64,000 nt of DNA, taken from positions 124,001 to 188,000 of the forward strand of contig NZ_QDDR01000009.1 in the NCBI RefSeq assembly GCF_003075525.1, written 5' to 3'. A program made the position numbers and the translations under genes. Positions 6,940 through 18,185 of this stretch are shown here, piece by piece; position 1 is the first letter of the stretch; each line of letters starts with the position of its first letter. The notes beneath the pieces are model-generated. The model was not told the origin of the DNA. It searched no databases and saw nothing but the letters and a program-made list of their open reading frames with translations. Origin of the DNA: Pararhodobacter aggregans. GTDB lineage: Bacteria; Pseudomonadota; Alphaproteobacteria; Rhodobacterales; Rhodobacteraceae.

Positions 6940-9012
6940 CTACCGCCGCCCTTCACGCAGCCACCCGACCAGCACGAACCCGAGGCCCAGCACCAGCCAC
7001 AGCCAGGCGGGCAGCAAGGGCGAGAGCCGAAGGTCGGTCGTCACATAGGCGCCGCGCGGGGTCACGCCCAGCCAGCCGCGGCCCCAGGCCTGACGCCCGG
7101 ACTCGACCAGCCGCAGCGCGGGCACGCCGCCCGCCATCGCCGCCACCCCGCCGCGGGTCGCCCCCATCAAGGGCGCCAGCGGCGCGGCATCCGCCACCAC
7201 CCGCTCGTATTCGCGGGGATTGGCCGTGCCCAGCACCGCAACCGTGTCCAGATCGTCCGAGCGCAGGCGGTAGAGCCCGGGCTCGGCCCCCTGCCATGCG
7301 GCGGTGAAGCGGCCCGGTTCCGTCTCGGTCAGCGGCACCTCGACGCTGCTGTCGTCGGGCCCGGTGATGGTCACCGCATGCGGGCCATCCGACAGCGAGC
7401 GGCGGGTGATCGACAGCGTCAGCCCGTCGCCGGTGGCGATCAGCGCCTCTTCCTCCAGATCCGGCTCGCGCATCATCCAATGCGCCAGCCGCCGCAGCAA
7501 TTCCGCCTGTGGCCCGCCACCCTCGAACCCGCGGTCCCAGAGCCAGGCCTGGTCCGAGGCCAGCATCGCCACCCGCCCCTCGCCCGCGTGGTCCAGCACC
7601 AGCAGCGGCCGGTCGCCGATGCCCTGCATCACCACCTCGCCCGCGCCGGGCGTCAGCTCGATCTGCCTGAGCCACCTGCCCCAGCCGGGCAGCGCGCTGC
7701 CATCACGGGGCGGGAAATCGGCGTCGAGCCCGGCGGTCACCGGATGGCGCTGGCCGATCTCGGACAGATGCGGCGTGAAAGGCTGGTCGAAGACCCGCGC
7801 GGTCGGTTCCGCAGGCAGGATCCGGCCCAGGGCGGAATGATAGATGCTCTCGGCGCTGGCCAGTTCCGGCCCGCCCGCGACCAGGAGGGCACCGCCCTCA
7901 ATCACATATCTTCGGATATTGTCGAAATAGGACGGCGGCAGGATGCCCCGGCGGCGGTAGCGGTCGAAGATGATAAGGTCGAATTCGTTGATCTTCTCGA
8001 CGAACAATTCGCGCGTCGGGAAGGCGATCAGCGAGAGTTCGTTGACCGGCACCCCGTCCTGACGATCCGGCGGGCGCAGGATGGTGAAATGCACCAGATC
8101 GACGGAAGGGTCGGATTTCAAGAGGTTGCGCCAGGTGCGCTGCCCGGTATGCGGCTCGCCCGAGACGAGCAGCACCCGCAGCCGGTCGCGGATGCCGTTG
8201 ATCTGCACCACGCCCGCGTTGTTGCGGTCGGTCAGTTCCCCTTCCTCGGCCGGCAGCTGGAAGCGCAGCACGTTGAGCCCGCCGCGGTCCAGCGTCAGGT
8301 CCAGTGTCAGGTCCTGCCCGATCGGCGCCGTGGCATAGCGCAGATCGTCACCGTTCAGCGCGAAGCCCACCTGCACCGGGCGGTCGCGCAGGGCCTCGGG
8401 CACCGCGCCTTCGTCCTCGATGCGAATCGTCAGGCTCAGCGTCTCACCAAGGATCGCATAGGCCGGGGCGTTGCGGATGATGAGGCGGCGGTCCCAATCG
8501 TCGGGGGTGCCGGTCTCGATCAGATGGACCGGGGCTTGCGGTGCGGCGCTCACCGCGTCATGGGCGATCCCGTCCGAGATCACGAAGACGCCCGCCAGCC
8601 GGTCATGCGGCAGATCGGCCAGCGCCGCGGCCAGCGCGGTGTTGAGGGTCGAGCCGGTGTTGTCGGCGCCATCGGGGACCGAGACCACCCGCTGCTCGAT
8701 CCCCAGCCGGGCCAGTTCGGCGCCGATCTGCGCCGCGGCCTCGTCGGTCTGCTCGGCCCTTCCGGCCAGCCGGTTGGAGCCGGTCTCATCCCGCAGCACC
8801 AGAGCGATGTCGCCCAGCGGCTGGCGTTCCTCGGATTGCAGGGCGGGATTGGCCAGCGCCGCCAGGATCAGCGCCAGACCCAGCGTGCGGAACGGCCAGC
8901 CTGCCAGACCGCGCCAGACCGACAGCAAAGTCACGGCCAGCGCCAGCGCGCCCAGCCCGGCGATCACCGGCCAGGACAGCAGCGGATCGAAGACCAGCGC
9001 GGTTCCGTTCAT
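6940..9012 (-). CDS. Membrane protein, vWA/glutamine-amidotransferase-like, 690 aa
   Basis: The fourth and last gene of a moxR operon. Two membrane segments lie near residues 15-60. A domain with a von Willebrand A-like layout follows (D-I-A-L-V-L-R-D, then V-F-V-I-S-D-G near residue 145), then a central domain resembling the class I glutamine amidotransferase-like fold seen in this gene family (G-G-A-L-L-V-A-G-G-P near residue 380). One membrane helix lies at the C-terminus. The likely role is as a membrane partner of the MoxR chaperone in envelope function; the true activity is unknown. The ATG overlaps the previous gene's stop by 4 bases. The last 50 bases of the coding region are duplicated downstream. 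Confidence 0.85.
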   Translation of the reverse strand: MNGTALVFDPLLSWPVIAGLGALALAVTLLSVWRGLAGWPFRTLGLALILAALANPALQSEERQPLGDIALVLRDETGSNRLAGRAEQTDEAAAQIGAELARLGIEQRVVSVPDGADNTGSTLNTALAAALADLPHDRLAGVFVISDGIAHDAVSAAPQAPVHLIETGTPDDWDRRLIIRNAPAYAILGETLSLTIRIEDEGAVPEALRDRPVQVGFALNGDDLRYATAPIGQDLTLDLTLDRGGLNVLRFQLPAEEGELTDRNNAGVVQINGIRDRLRVLLVSGEPHTGQRTWRNLLKSDPSVDLVHFTILRPPDRQDGVPVNELSLIAFPTRELFVEKINEFDLIIFDRYRRRGILPPSYFDNIRRYVIEGGALLVAGGPELASAESIYHSALGRILPAEPTARVFDQPFTPHLSEIGQRHPVTAGLDADFPPRDGSALPGWGRWLRQIELTPGAGEVVMQGIGDRPLLVLDHAGEGRVAMLASDQAWLWDRGFEGGGPQAELLRRLAHWMMREPDLEEEALIATGDGLTLSITRRSLSDGPHAVTITGPDDSSVEVPLTETEPGRFTAAWQGAEPGLYRLRSDDLDTVAVLGTANPREYERVVADAAPLAPLMGATRGGVAAMAGGVPALRLVESGRQAWGRGWLGVTPRGAYVTTDLRLSPLLPAWLWLVLGLGFVLVGWLREGRR
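6942..6991. repeat. 50-bp direct repeat, copy 2 (inside the 690-aa gene)
   Basis: This is the genuine 3' end of the 690-residue gene, identical to 6804-6853. The period between copies is 138 bp. Confidence 0.9.
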
Positions 9013-11777
9013 TGCCCCAGCCTTTCCAAGAGCGCCGGCACATGCACCTGGTCGGATTTGTAATTGCCCGACAGCACATGCATGATCAGGTTGACCCCGA
9101 ACCGCAGCGCCATCTCGCGCTGCCGCTCGCCGGTCGACCCCCGCCCGACCTGCAACAGGGGCGTGCCCTGTTCATCGACCGCCCAGGCCGAGGCCCAGTC
9201 GTTCGAGCCGATCACCACTGGCGTCACCCCGTCGTTGAGGTTGCGAAACGGCATCCCCTCGGCGCGTTGCGCATCAGGCGGCGCGGCCTCGACCCAGACG
9301 GTGCCGCCCTGCCAGCGGCCGGGGTAATCGGCCAGCAGATAGAAGGTGCGGGTCAGGACGTGATCCTCGGGCAGCGGTTCCAGCGGCGGGATGTCGAGCC
9401 CCGCGGCGATCTGTTGCAGCCGCCGCCCGGCCGAGGTCATGCCGCCGGTCAGCCGCGCCTGATCGGCGTCGCGGGTGTCGAACAGGATCATCCCGCCCGA
9501 ACGCAGGTAGCGGTTCAGCCGGTCATTGGCCTCGGCCGTGGGCAGCGGGCTGTCCGCGGTCACGGGCCAATAGAGGAAGGGGTAGATCGACAGCTCATCC
9601 GTCTCGACATTCACTGCCATCGGCAGCGCAGGCTCGACCGAGGACCGCTGGTACAGCGCCAGCGACAGGCCCCTGAGCCCGGCCAGCGCCACATCGTCGA
9701 TCTGCGCATCGCCGGTGCTGACCGCGGCCAGCACCACCGATTCCGTGGCTTCCAGAATGCGGGTATCGACCGGTTGCGCCTCGGCCCGCGGGACCGAAAG
9801 GCCAAGCGCCAGCAACAGGATCGCCGCCCTCAGGAGCCGCCCGCCCAAAGCCAGCGTGGCCAGGGCATCGAGCATCAGCACGGCGGCGGCGGCGGCAAAC
9901 AGATACCCGCCCAGCGGCACCTCGGGCCGTTCGACCCCGGTCTCCACATTAGTGCCCAGCGGCCATTGCGCAGGCGTCAGCGGGGTCTGCGCGTCCGTGG
10001 CGTTGACAGCGAGCCTGAGCGCCGTACCGGCATAGAGGCCGGGCGGCAGGTCCGGCCCCGGGGCGCGTTCCCCGGCCAGAACCGGGGCCAGATCCTCGCC
10101 CGTCACGGCGGGACGGTTGGCGGTGCTTTGCAAGAGGCCGAAACCGTCCAGCTCTTCCTCGGGCTGCCAGTGGGTGCCTTCCAGCTCTCCGGCCTCGGGC
10201 ACCGCGCCGCGGGTCGAGATCGCCAGCCGCTCCAGCATGCTGACGAAAAGGCCGGAAATCGGCAGGGTCGACCATTCGGCATTGGCGGTGACGTGGAACA
10301 GCACCACCTGGCCCGAACCGCGCGCAGCCCGCGTGACCAGCGGCGTGCCATCGGCGAGCGCGGCAATGGTGTGGCTGGCCAGATCGGGGCCGGGCTGGGC
10401 CAGGACCTGGGCGCGGATGCCGACATCCCCGGGCACCGGCAGACCGGCGAAGGGCGAATCCTCGGGGAACGGGGCCAGCGAGCGCGGATCGCCCCAGCTC
10501 ATCGCACCGCCCACGGTGCGCCCCCCGGCGCGCAGCGGCACCGGCAGCAGCGGGTCGTCCTGCGGCGCGCCGAAGCCCGAGGCGCTGGCCCCCGCCCCCG
10601 CCATCCGCGGCCCGGCGAAGCGCAACAGCAAGCCGCCCGCCTCGACCCAATCGGTCAGTTCCTGCGTCTCGGCCTCGGTCATCGCCGGCATGTCGGCCAG
10701 CACCAGAACATCGGGGCCGGTCAGCAGAAGGTCGTCCAGCGACGAGGATTCGACCAGATCGGCCGAGGGTTCCAGCGCCTGCCGCAGGTAATGCAGCGGG
10801 CTGAGCAACGCGAGGGATTCATTGCCCTCGCGCACGGTCAGCAGCGCCACCTTGCGGCGACGCAGGCTGTCGTCGGTCAGCGTGACGGCCCCCGCCCCGC
10901 GCGCGCCCTCGATCTGGAAGCGGGTGATGCGGTTGCGCAGTTCCGGCGGCAGGTCGAACAGCGCCTCGGCACTCTGCGCGCCCGGGTCGAAGATCAGCGC
11001 GGCACGGGCAAGGTCACGCTCGGCCCCCGCCGGATCGCGGCCGATGGCCAGCAGCGTCAGGGCCAGCGGCGGGCCGGGGGTTCGGCGCGCGCCGACCGTC
11101 ACGTCCTGCCCGTCGAACGAGGGCGGGGCCAGCGCGATGACTGGGGTTTCCGGCTGATAGACCTGCACCGGGCCAAGCTCAGACAGCGCCGACAGCAGCG
11201 CGTTCCGCCCGTCCCGCGCCAGCCCATCGCTGAGCCACAGCGTCTCGGTCCCCTCGGGGATCGTCCCGGCCCAATCGGGCAGCGCGGTCTCGGGCGACCA
11301 GGGGCGCGGGGTCAGGCCGGTCAGCCGCTCGCGCCAATGCTCGGCGGCGCGGAATTCGATGGCGCCCTGCGGCGGATCGGTCAGGGCGACCACCGCGACC
11401 GGCCGCCCGGCCCGCTGCGCCCCGTCAAGCGCCTGGCTGACCCGTTCCAGCCGCCGCGGCCAGTCGCGGGCGCTGGCCCAGCTTGCGTCCATCACGATCA
11501 GCAGATTGCCCTGCCCCGGCAACGCGCGGGACGGGTTCAGCACCGGCCCGGCCAGCGCCAGGATCAGCGCCGCCAGCGCCACCACGCGCAAGAGCAGCAG
11601 CCACCAGGGCGTGCGCTGGCTCTCGGGGTCGCGGTCGCGCAGCCCCAGCAGCAGGGCGATACCGGGGAAGCGGCGGCGCACCGGCGCGGGCGGCACGGCG
11701 CGCAACAGCCACCACAGGATCGGCAGCGCCAGCAGCGCCCAAAGCAGCACCGGCGTGGTGAAACCCAGCATGTTCAT
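9009..11777 (-). CDS. BatA-like membrane protein with DUF4159 domain, 922 aa
   Basis: The third gene of the moxR operon. The N-terminus has the BatA-type start: hydrophobic residues 5-28 (L-L-W-A-L-L-A-L-P-I), then a second helix near 60-80. A von Willebrand A-like domain begins at L-L-I-V-M-D97-A-S99-W-A; the metal site D-x-S-x-S is incomplete because the last serine is alanine. A third membrane helix lies near residues 645-690, and the C-terminal 200 residues match the DUF4159 type (L-R-S-G-G-M-I-L-F-D-T-R-D). Overlaps of 4 bases at both ends tie it to its neighbours. It probably acts with MoxR and the DUF58 protein in the cell envelope; its substrate is unknown. Confidence 0.86.
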   Translation of the reverse strand: MNMLGFTTPVLLWALLALPILWWLLRAVPPAPVRRRFPGIALLLGLRDRDPESQRTPWWLLLLRVVALAALILALAGPVLNPSRALPGQGNLLIVMDASWASARDWPRRLERVSQALDGAQRAGRPVAVVALTDPPQGAIEFRAAEHWRERLTGLTPRPWSPETALPDWAGTIPEGTETLWLSDGLARDGRNALLSALSELGPVQVYQPETPVIALAPPSFDGQDVTVGARRTPGPPLALTLLAIGRDPAGAERDLARAALIFDPGAQSAEALFDLPPELRNRITRFQIEGARGAGAVTLTDDSLRRRKVALLTVREGNESLALLSPLHYLRQALEPSADLVESSSLDDLLLTGPDVLVLADMPAMTEAETQELTDWVEAGGLLLRFAGPRMAGAGASASGFGAPQDDPLLPVPLRAGGRTVGGAMSWGDPRSLAPFPEDSPFAGLPVPGDVGIRAQVLAQPGPDLASHTIAALADGTPLVTRAARGSGQVVLFHVTANAEWSTLPISGLFVSMLERLAISTRGAVPEAGELEGTHWQPEEELDGFGLLQSTANRPAVTGEDLAPVLAGERAPGPDLPPGLYAGTALRLAVNATDAQTPLTPAQWPLGTNVETGVERPEVPLGGYLFAAAAAVLMLDALATLALGGRLLRAAILLLALGLSVPRAEAQPVDTRILEATESVVLAAVSTGDAQIDDVALAGLRGLSLALYQRSSVEPALPMAVNVETDELSIYPFLYWPVTADSPLPTAEANDRLNRYLRSGGMILFDTRDADQARLTGGMTSAGRRLQQIAAGLDIPPLEPLPEDHVLTRTFYLLADYPGRWQGGTVWVEAAPPDAQRAEGMPFRNLNDGVTPVVIGSNDWASAWAVDEQGTPLLQVGRGSTGERQREMALRFGVNLIMHVLSGNYKSDQVHVPALLERLGQ

Positions 11778-12666
11778 CGCCGCCGCGCCTCGCCCAGCGC
11801 CTGATAGAGCCAGAGCAGCCCCTCGGCCGCGGGCCGGTCGGTGTGCAGCGTCGTCGCGTGCCAGCCCGATTGCCGGGCCAGGGCCTGCACATGGTCCTTG
11901 CGGGCGGCGAGCCTTGCCAGATAGGCGTCGCGCAGATCGCCCGCGTGCAGCGTCTCATAGCTCAGATGGCCCGACATGCTCTCGAATCTCGTGCGGCCGT
12001 CAAAGGGAAAGGCCTCCTCCGCCGGATCGAGGATCTGCACCAGGATGCCGCGCATCGAGCGTGCGGCGGCCAGCGCCAGCGCGCCCTCGATCTGGGCCAG
12101 ATCGCCCAGAAAATCAGAGAAGATCACCACATGCCCGCCGCTGGGCGAGGCATGCAGGTCGATGGCGCCATGTTCGGCGCCTTGTTCGGCCTCCTCGGCC
12201 AGCGCGGCGGCCAAGAGTCCCGCCTGGGCCCGTCCGGCGCGGGGGGCGAGGCTCGCCTCGGCCAGACCCACCCGCTCGCCGCCCCTGAGCAGCACCAGCG
12301 CCAGCGCCATGGCCAGCAGCCGGGCGCGCGCCGCCTTGGTCTCGCGCCCGCTGGCCGAGGTGAAGGACATCGCCGCACCGCCATCGACCCAGAGCGTCAC
12401 CGCCCGGGCGGCCTGCCATTCCGTCTCGCGCAGGTAAAGCTCATCGCCACGGCCCGAGCGGCGCCAGTCGATCCGCGCCACGCCCTCGCCCGGGCCCAGC
12501 GGCCGGAACTGCCAGAACTCGGCCCCCGGCCCGGCACGGCGGCGGCCATGGGCGCCAGGCAGCACCGATTGTGCCAGATGCTCGGCGGCAACCAGCAGGG
12601 GCGGCAGGGCACCCGAAAGCGCTTCACCCTCGCGGCGAAGGTCGGCGCCATAGGGCGCGGCTGGGC

Positions 12667-12670
<4 letters not shown>
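11774..12670 (-). CDS. DUF58 family protein
   Basis: The 298-residue DUF58 protein typically follows moxR in alphaproteobacterial operons. The family motif F-W-Q-F-R-P-L-G-P-G-E-G near residue 50 and R-I-D-W-R-R-S-G-R-G-D near 63 are visible. A vWA-like section follows (T-L-W-V-D-G-G-A-A-M near 92). No membrane segment is evident. The family is linked to MoxR-dependent assembly or metal-cofactor loading of vWA proteins, but its biochemistry is not settled. The start overlaps the moxR stop by 4 bases, and its own stop overlaps the next start by 4 bases, so all four genes appear translationally coupled. Confidence 0.9.
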
Positions 12671-13671
<1,001 letters not shown>

Positions 13672-13756
13672 GGGCGCATACCTCCGGGACGTGACCTCTG
13701 TTCCCCATGGGTTATATGTCAGGGGTTACCCGCTCGCCCAGACCAAGTTGGATAAA

Positions 13757-14362
13757 ATGACCGCGCCACAAGACAATGTGACACCGCCGCAAGCGCCGGA
13801 TGCCGAGTCGCTCGCCGCCTCGGCCTCGAAGGCCGCGAAAAAGGGCGGTTTGCCGCCGGTCCATCTGTGGAATCCGCCGTTCTGCGGCGATCTGGACATG
13901 CGGATCGCGCGGGACGGGACGTGGTTCTATCTGGGCACGCCGATCGGGCGGCCGGCCCTGGTGCGGCTCTTCTCCACGATCCTGAAGCGGGAGGACGGCA
14001 GGTATTTTCTGGTGACCCCGGTCGAGAAGGTCGGGATCACGGTCGAGGATGCGCCCTTCGTCGCGGTGGATTACACGGTCTCGGGCAAGGGTGAGGCGCA
14101 GGTGCTGCGGTTCGAGACCAATGTCGGCGATACCGTCGAGGCCGGGCCCGAGCATCCGATCCGCGTTGAGCGCGACCCCGAAACGGGCGAGCCCGCGCCC
14201 TATGTCATGGTCCGCGCCGGGCTGGAGGCGCTGATCGACCGCAAGAGCTTTTACCGGCTGGTCGAGATCGGCGCGCATCACCCGGTCGGGGGTGAGTCGT
14301 GGTTCGGGCTCTGGTCGGGCGGGGCGTTCTTCGGGGTGATTCCGTCGGGTGAGCTGCCCTGA
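13757..14362 (+). CDS. DUF1285 family protein
   Basis: The 201-residue protein matches the DUF1285 family: P-P-V-H-L-W-N-P-P-F-C-G-D-L near residue 36, D-G-T-W-F-Y-L-G-T-P-I-G-R near 58, and D-G-R-Y-F-L-V-T-P-V-E-K near 83. The function is unknown. The frame is open for 194 codons upstream, overlapping moxR on the other strand, but conserved sequence begins only after 13757, and the divergent promoter region must lie in the 85 bp before it. It is often found next to moxR operons in this group, so a link to envelope maintenance is possible but unproven. Confidence 0.85.
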   Translation: MTAPQDNVTPPQAPDAESLAASASKAAKKGGLPPVHLWNPPFCGDLDMRIARDGTWFYLGTPIGRPALVRLFSTILKREDGRYFLVTPVEKVGITVEDAPFVAVDYTVSGKGEAQVLRFETNVGDTVEAGPEHPIRVERDPETGEPAPYVMVRAGLEALIDRKSFYRLVEIGAHHPVGGESWFGLWSGGAFFGVIPSGELP

Positions 14363-14395
14363 TGAGGCGGCCGCCGATGGGTCCGGGGCACGATA

Positions 14396-14419
14396 GGTGC
14401 GTGAAATCACGCACCCTAC
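14396..14419. repeat. REP-like palindrome (reverse)
   Basis: GGTGCGTG-AAAT-CACGCACC followed by CTAC. It is half of an inverted pair with the copy at 14469 in the 170-bp gap between two converging genes. Confidence 0.85.
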
Positions 14420-14468
14420 GGACCCGCTTTCCGAACGGGCCGGGCCGTCCGCCTGGCGCTGCCCCACC

Positions 14469-14492
14469 GTAGGGTGCGTGATTTCACGCACC
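14469..14492. repeat. REP-like palindrome (forward)
   Basis: GTAG followed by GGTGCGTG-ATTT-CACGCACC. It faces the copy at 14396, with 49 bases between them. Nothing else was seen in the gap. Confidence 0.85.
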
Positions 14493-14532
14493 GTCCCTGG
14501 CATCGTCGACGCGGGCGCCCAGCCGCCCCCGC

Positions 14533-15341
14533 TCAGCCGACCCGCAGCCGCCGGATCACCGGCTCCTCCGCCCGGGCCAGCACATCGGCCATCGGCTCTT
14601 CGGTCACCGCCATGTGGTGGGCGTTGGCATGGATCAGGCGGCCGGGTTCGCTGACCATCGCCACATGCCCGGCCCAGAAGATCAGATCGCCCGCTTCCTC
14701 GGCGCCGTCCAGAACCTCGGCCCCCTCCATCAGGCTTTGCAGGTCGCTGTCACCCGGACAGTCGCGCCCCAGCGCCCGGAACGCCGCCTGCACCAGACCC
14801 GAGCAATCAATCCCGTCGCGCGAATTGCCGCCCCAGAGATAGGGCGTCCCCAGAAAGTCGCGCGCCACCGCCACCGCATCCGCCCGCCAGTCGCCGATCT
14901 TGCGCAGATGCCGGGCAGGCACATAGCCGCCCGGCGTCACCGCGAAACGCCCGACCTCGCCCGTCACCTGCAGCCGCGCGCCCATGCTCAGCGCCATCCG
15001 CTCGCGCTGCTTGATGTCGGGGGCGCCGTAGACATGCGTGGCCGGGGCCGCGACCCAATGGCTGACCGACAGGTCGTCGCCCAGCGCCTCCTCGGCGATC
15101 CAGCCGCAATAGCCCTCGTCGCCGTCGAAGCCGAAAGCATGGCCGTCGCATTCGGTGATGACGCAGATCCGGGTGCCCAGCAGCATCTGCCGGTCCCGCG
15201 CCCCGCCCGGCGTGGCGCAGAGATCGGCCAGCGGCGCCACGACGCGCAGCCAGCGGCCGGGCACGAAGAGCACGCCCTCCAGCGCGCCTTTCAGGCTGTC
15301 ATGCGCCACCCCGCCCGCGGCGCGGAAATAGCGCCGGTCGG

Positions 15342-15345
<4 letters not shown>
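14533..15345 (-). CDS. NlpC/P60 family peptidoglycan hydrolase
   Basis: The 270-residue protein has two SH3-like regions (about residues 30-100 and 105-150) and a C-terminal NlpC/P60 cysteine peptidase domain. C181 lies in G-I-D-C-S-G-L-V, H227 in W-A-G-H-V-A-M, and a third polar residue (H239 or H243) in I-H-A-N-A-H-H-M. Such enzymes cut the D-Glu/diaminopimelate bond in peptidoglycan stem peptides. No signal peptide is visible, so it may work on recycled peptides in the cytoplasm or be exported by another route. Its start overlaps the stop of the leucyl aminopeptidase gene by 4 bases, suggesting joint breakdown of muropeptide or peptide fragments. Confidence 0.9.
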
Positions 15346-16763
<1,418 letters not shown>

Positions 16764-16860
16764 GGGCCCTCTCTGATGCAGAACGGCCCCACCCTAAAGC
16801 GCGCCGGGGAGGAAGGGAAAGGGCCTTTCCACGCCCGGGCCTTGGGCCGCGCGAGCCGTT

Positions 16861-16882
16861 GCCGCCCGTCGAACCGGGCGGC
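16861..16882 (-). terminator. GC-rich hairpin after the 126-aa gene
   Basis: An 8-bp stem (GCCGCCCG / CGGGCGGC) with a 6-base loop lies 25 bases beyond the stop of the minus-strand gene at 16907. There is no clear T-tract, so termination is only a possibility. Confidence 0.35.
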
Positions 16883-16906
16883 GCGGCGGTCCTGCAACGA
16901 GAAGGA

Positions 16907-17287
16907 TCAGAGCGAGAGGCGCGGTTCCATCCAGACCGTCGCCAGCGAGCGGTCGCCGATGCGCACCAGACGTTCCCAGACCGCGCGATAGGCGATCACG
17001 TCGCCCCGACGGGCGGCGATGCCCATGTCGCGCGCCACCTTGGCCAGGGAGGTCAGCCCGATATCGGCGCTGCGCCGCGACACGGTCTGAGCACGCGGCG
17101 CGATCTCGGCCAGACGGTCCTCGCGTCCCAGCGCGTCGACCTCGGCCAGGGTATCCGAAATGGCCTCGACCGCTTCCATCACGTAGTCTTCGGCCCCACG
17201 ATGGCCATACCGATTGAACACGTCATCCAAGACAGCGGAGTCGATGACCACCCGCTCGCTTGGACGCATCTCGATGACGAATGTCAC
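16907..17287 (-). CDS. Unknown protein, about 126 aa
   Basis: This soluble, mostly helical small protein contains conserved-looking stretches S-E-R-V-V-I-D-S-A-V-L and A-R-R-G-D-V-I-A-Y-R. I do not recognise a family. The frame is open to 17446, but that would overlap the start of the divergent carbonic anhydrase gene. A GTG at 17287 with AAAGGG about 6 bases upstream is the best start, and an ATG at 17269 is the alternative (120 residues). The layout of short helices resembles a phosphotransfer or four-helix protein, but no histidine motif supports that. Confidence 0.65.
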   Translation of the reverse strand: MTFVIEMRPSERVVIDSAVLDDVFNRYGHRGAEDYVMEAVEAISDTLAEVDALGREDRLAEIAPRAQTVSRRSADIGLTSLAKVARDMGIAARRGDVIAYRAVWERLVRIGDRSLATVWMEPRLSL

Positions 17288-17444
17288 GATTGCACCCTTT
17301 CTGCCTCTCCGACTCTCCCTTGCGCCCGTGGAGGATCTTAGATCCAGGCTAACAAATCGTTGCCTCGGGTGCGGAATTGTCGCTCGATTTTCCTGCAAAT
17401 TGAGCATAGCACTGTCTCCGGCCTGGAAGTATAGGGAAATGCAC

Positions 17445-18098
17445 ATGTCTTACGCCCGCAAACTGCCCGGATACCTGGTCAACAGGTTTCGTGGCTGGCG
17501 TGCCACACATTATGCCGAGAACAAGAGCTGGTTCCGCCATCTCGCCCAGGAAGGACAGCATCCGCGCTCGATGCTGATCGCCTGTTGCGATTCCCGCGTG
17601 CATGTCACGGCGATCTTCGGCGCCGACCAGGGCGAGTTCTTCATCCACCGCAACATCGCCAATCTGGTGCCTCCCTACACGCCCGACGGCGACCACCACG
17701 GCACCTCGGCTGCGGTCGAATACGCGGTGACGGCGCTGAAAGTTGCGCATCTGCTGGTGGTCGGGCATTCGAACTGCGGCGGCGTGCGCGGCTGTCACGA
17801 CATGTGCGCGGGCAAGGCGCCGGAACTGGCCTCGGGCTCCAGCTTCGTCGGCAACTGGATGGAAATCCTGCGCCCCGGCTACGAGGCCACGGCCGAATTC
17901 ACCGACCCCGAGGCCCGGATCGCGGCCATGGAAAAGCAGGCGGTGCGCATCTCGATCAACAACTTGATGACCTTCCCCTTCGTCAAGGACGCGGTCGAGA
18001 ACGAGACGCTGACCCTGCACGGCCTGTGGCACGACATCGGCGAAGGCGGGCTCGAGGCTTACGACCCCGAAACGGACAGCTTCGCCTCGGTTCTCTGA
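17445..18098 (+). CDS. Beta-class carbonic anhydrase
   Basis: The 217-residue enzyme interconverts CO2 and bicarbonate in the cytoplasm. Zinc ligands are visible: C47 and the D49/R51 pair in A-C-C-D-S-R-V, then H108 and C111 in V-G-H-S-N-C-G-G. G-T-S-A-A-V-E-Y-A-V near residue 86 is typical. There are two in-frame ATGs at 17439 and 17445; AGGGA at 17433-17437 is better placed for 17445. A SulP-family transporter follows 87 bases after the stop, so bicarbonate supply and transport may be linked. Confidence 0.94.
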   Translation: MSYARKLPGYLVNRFRGWRATHYAENKSWFRHLAQEGQHPRSMLIACCDSRVHVTAIFGADQGEFFIHRNIANLVPPYTPDGDHHGTSAAVEYAVTALKVAHLLVVGHSNCGGVRGCHDMCAGKAPELASGSSFVGNWMEILRPGYEATAEFTDPEARIAAMEKQAVRISINNLMTFPFVKDAVENETLTLHGLWHDIGEGGLEAYDPETDSFASVL

Positions 18099-18185
18099 GA
18101 CTGCGCTCCCGGCATCGGGATACCCTTGCATACCGGACGGGCGGCGCGCTAGGCTCGGCCCGTTCCGACTTCATGCGAGGGGGCC

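Noticed and set aside
6699-7307. Short open frames through the REP cluster
   Set aside because: They translate repeat palindromes (H-A-P-S-T type residues) and run into the antisense of a real gene.
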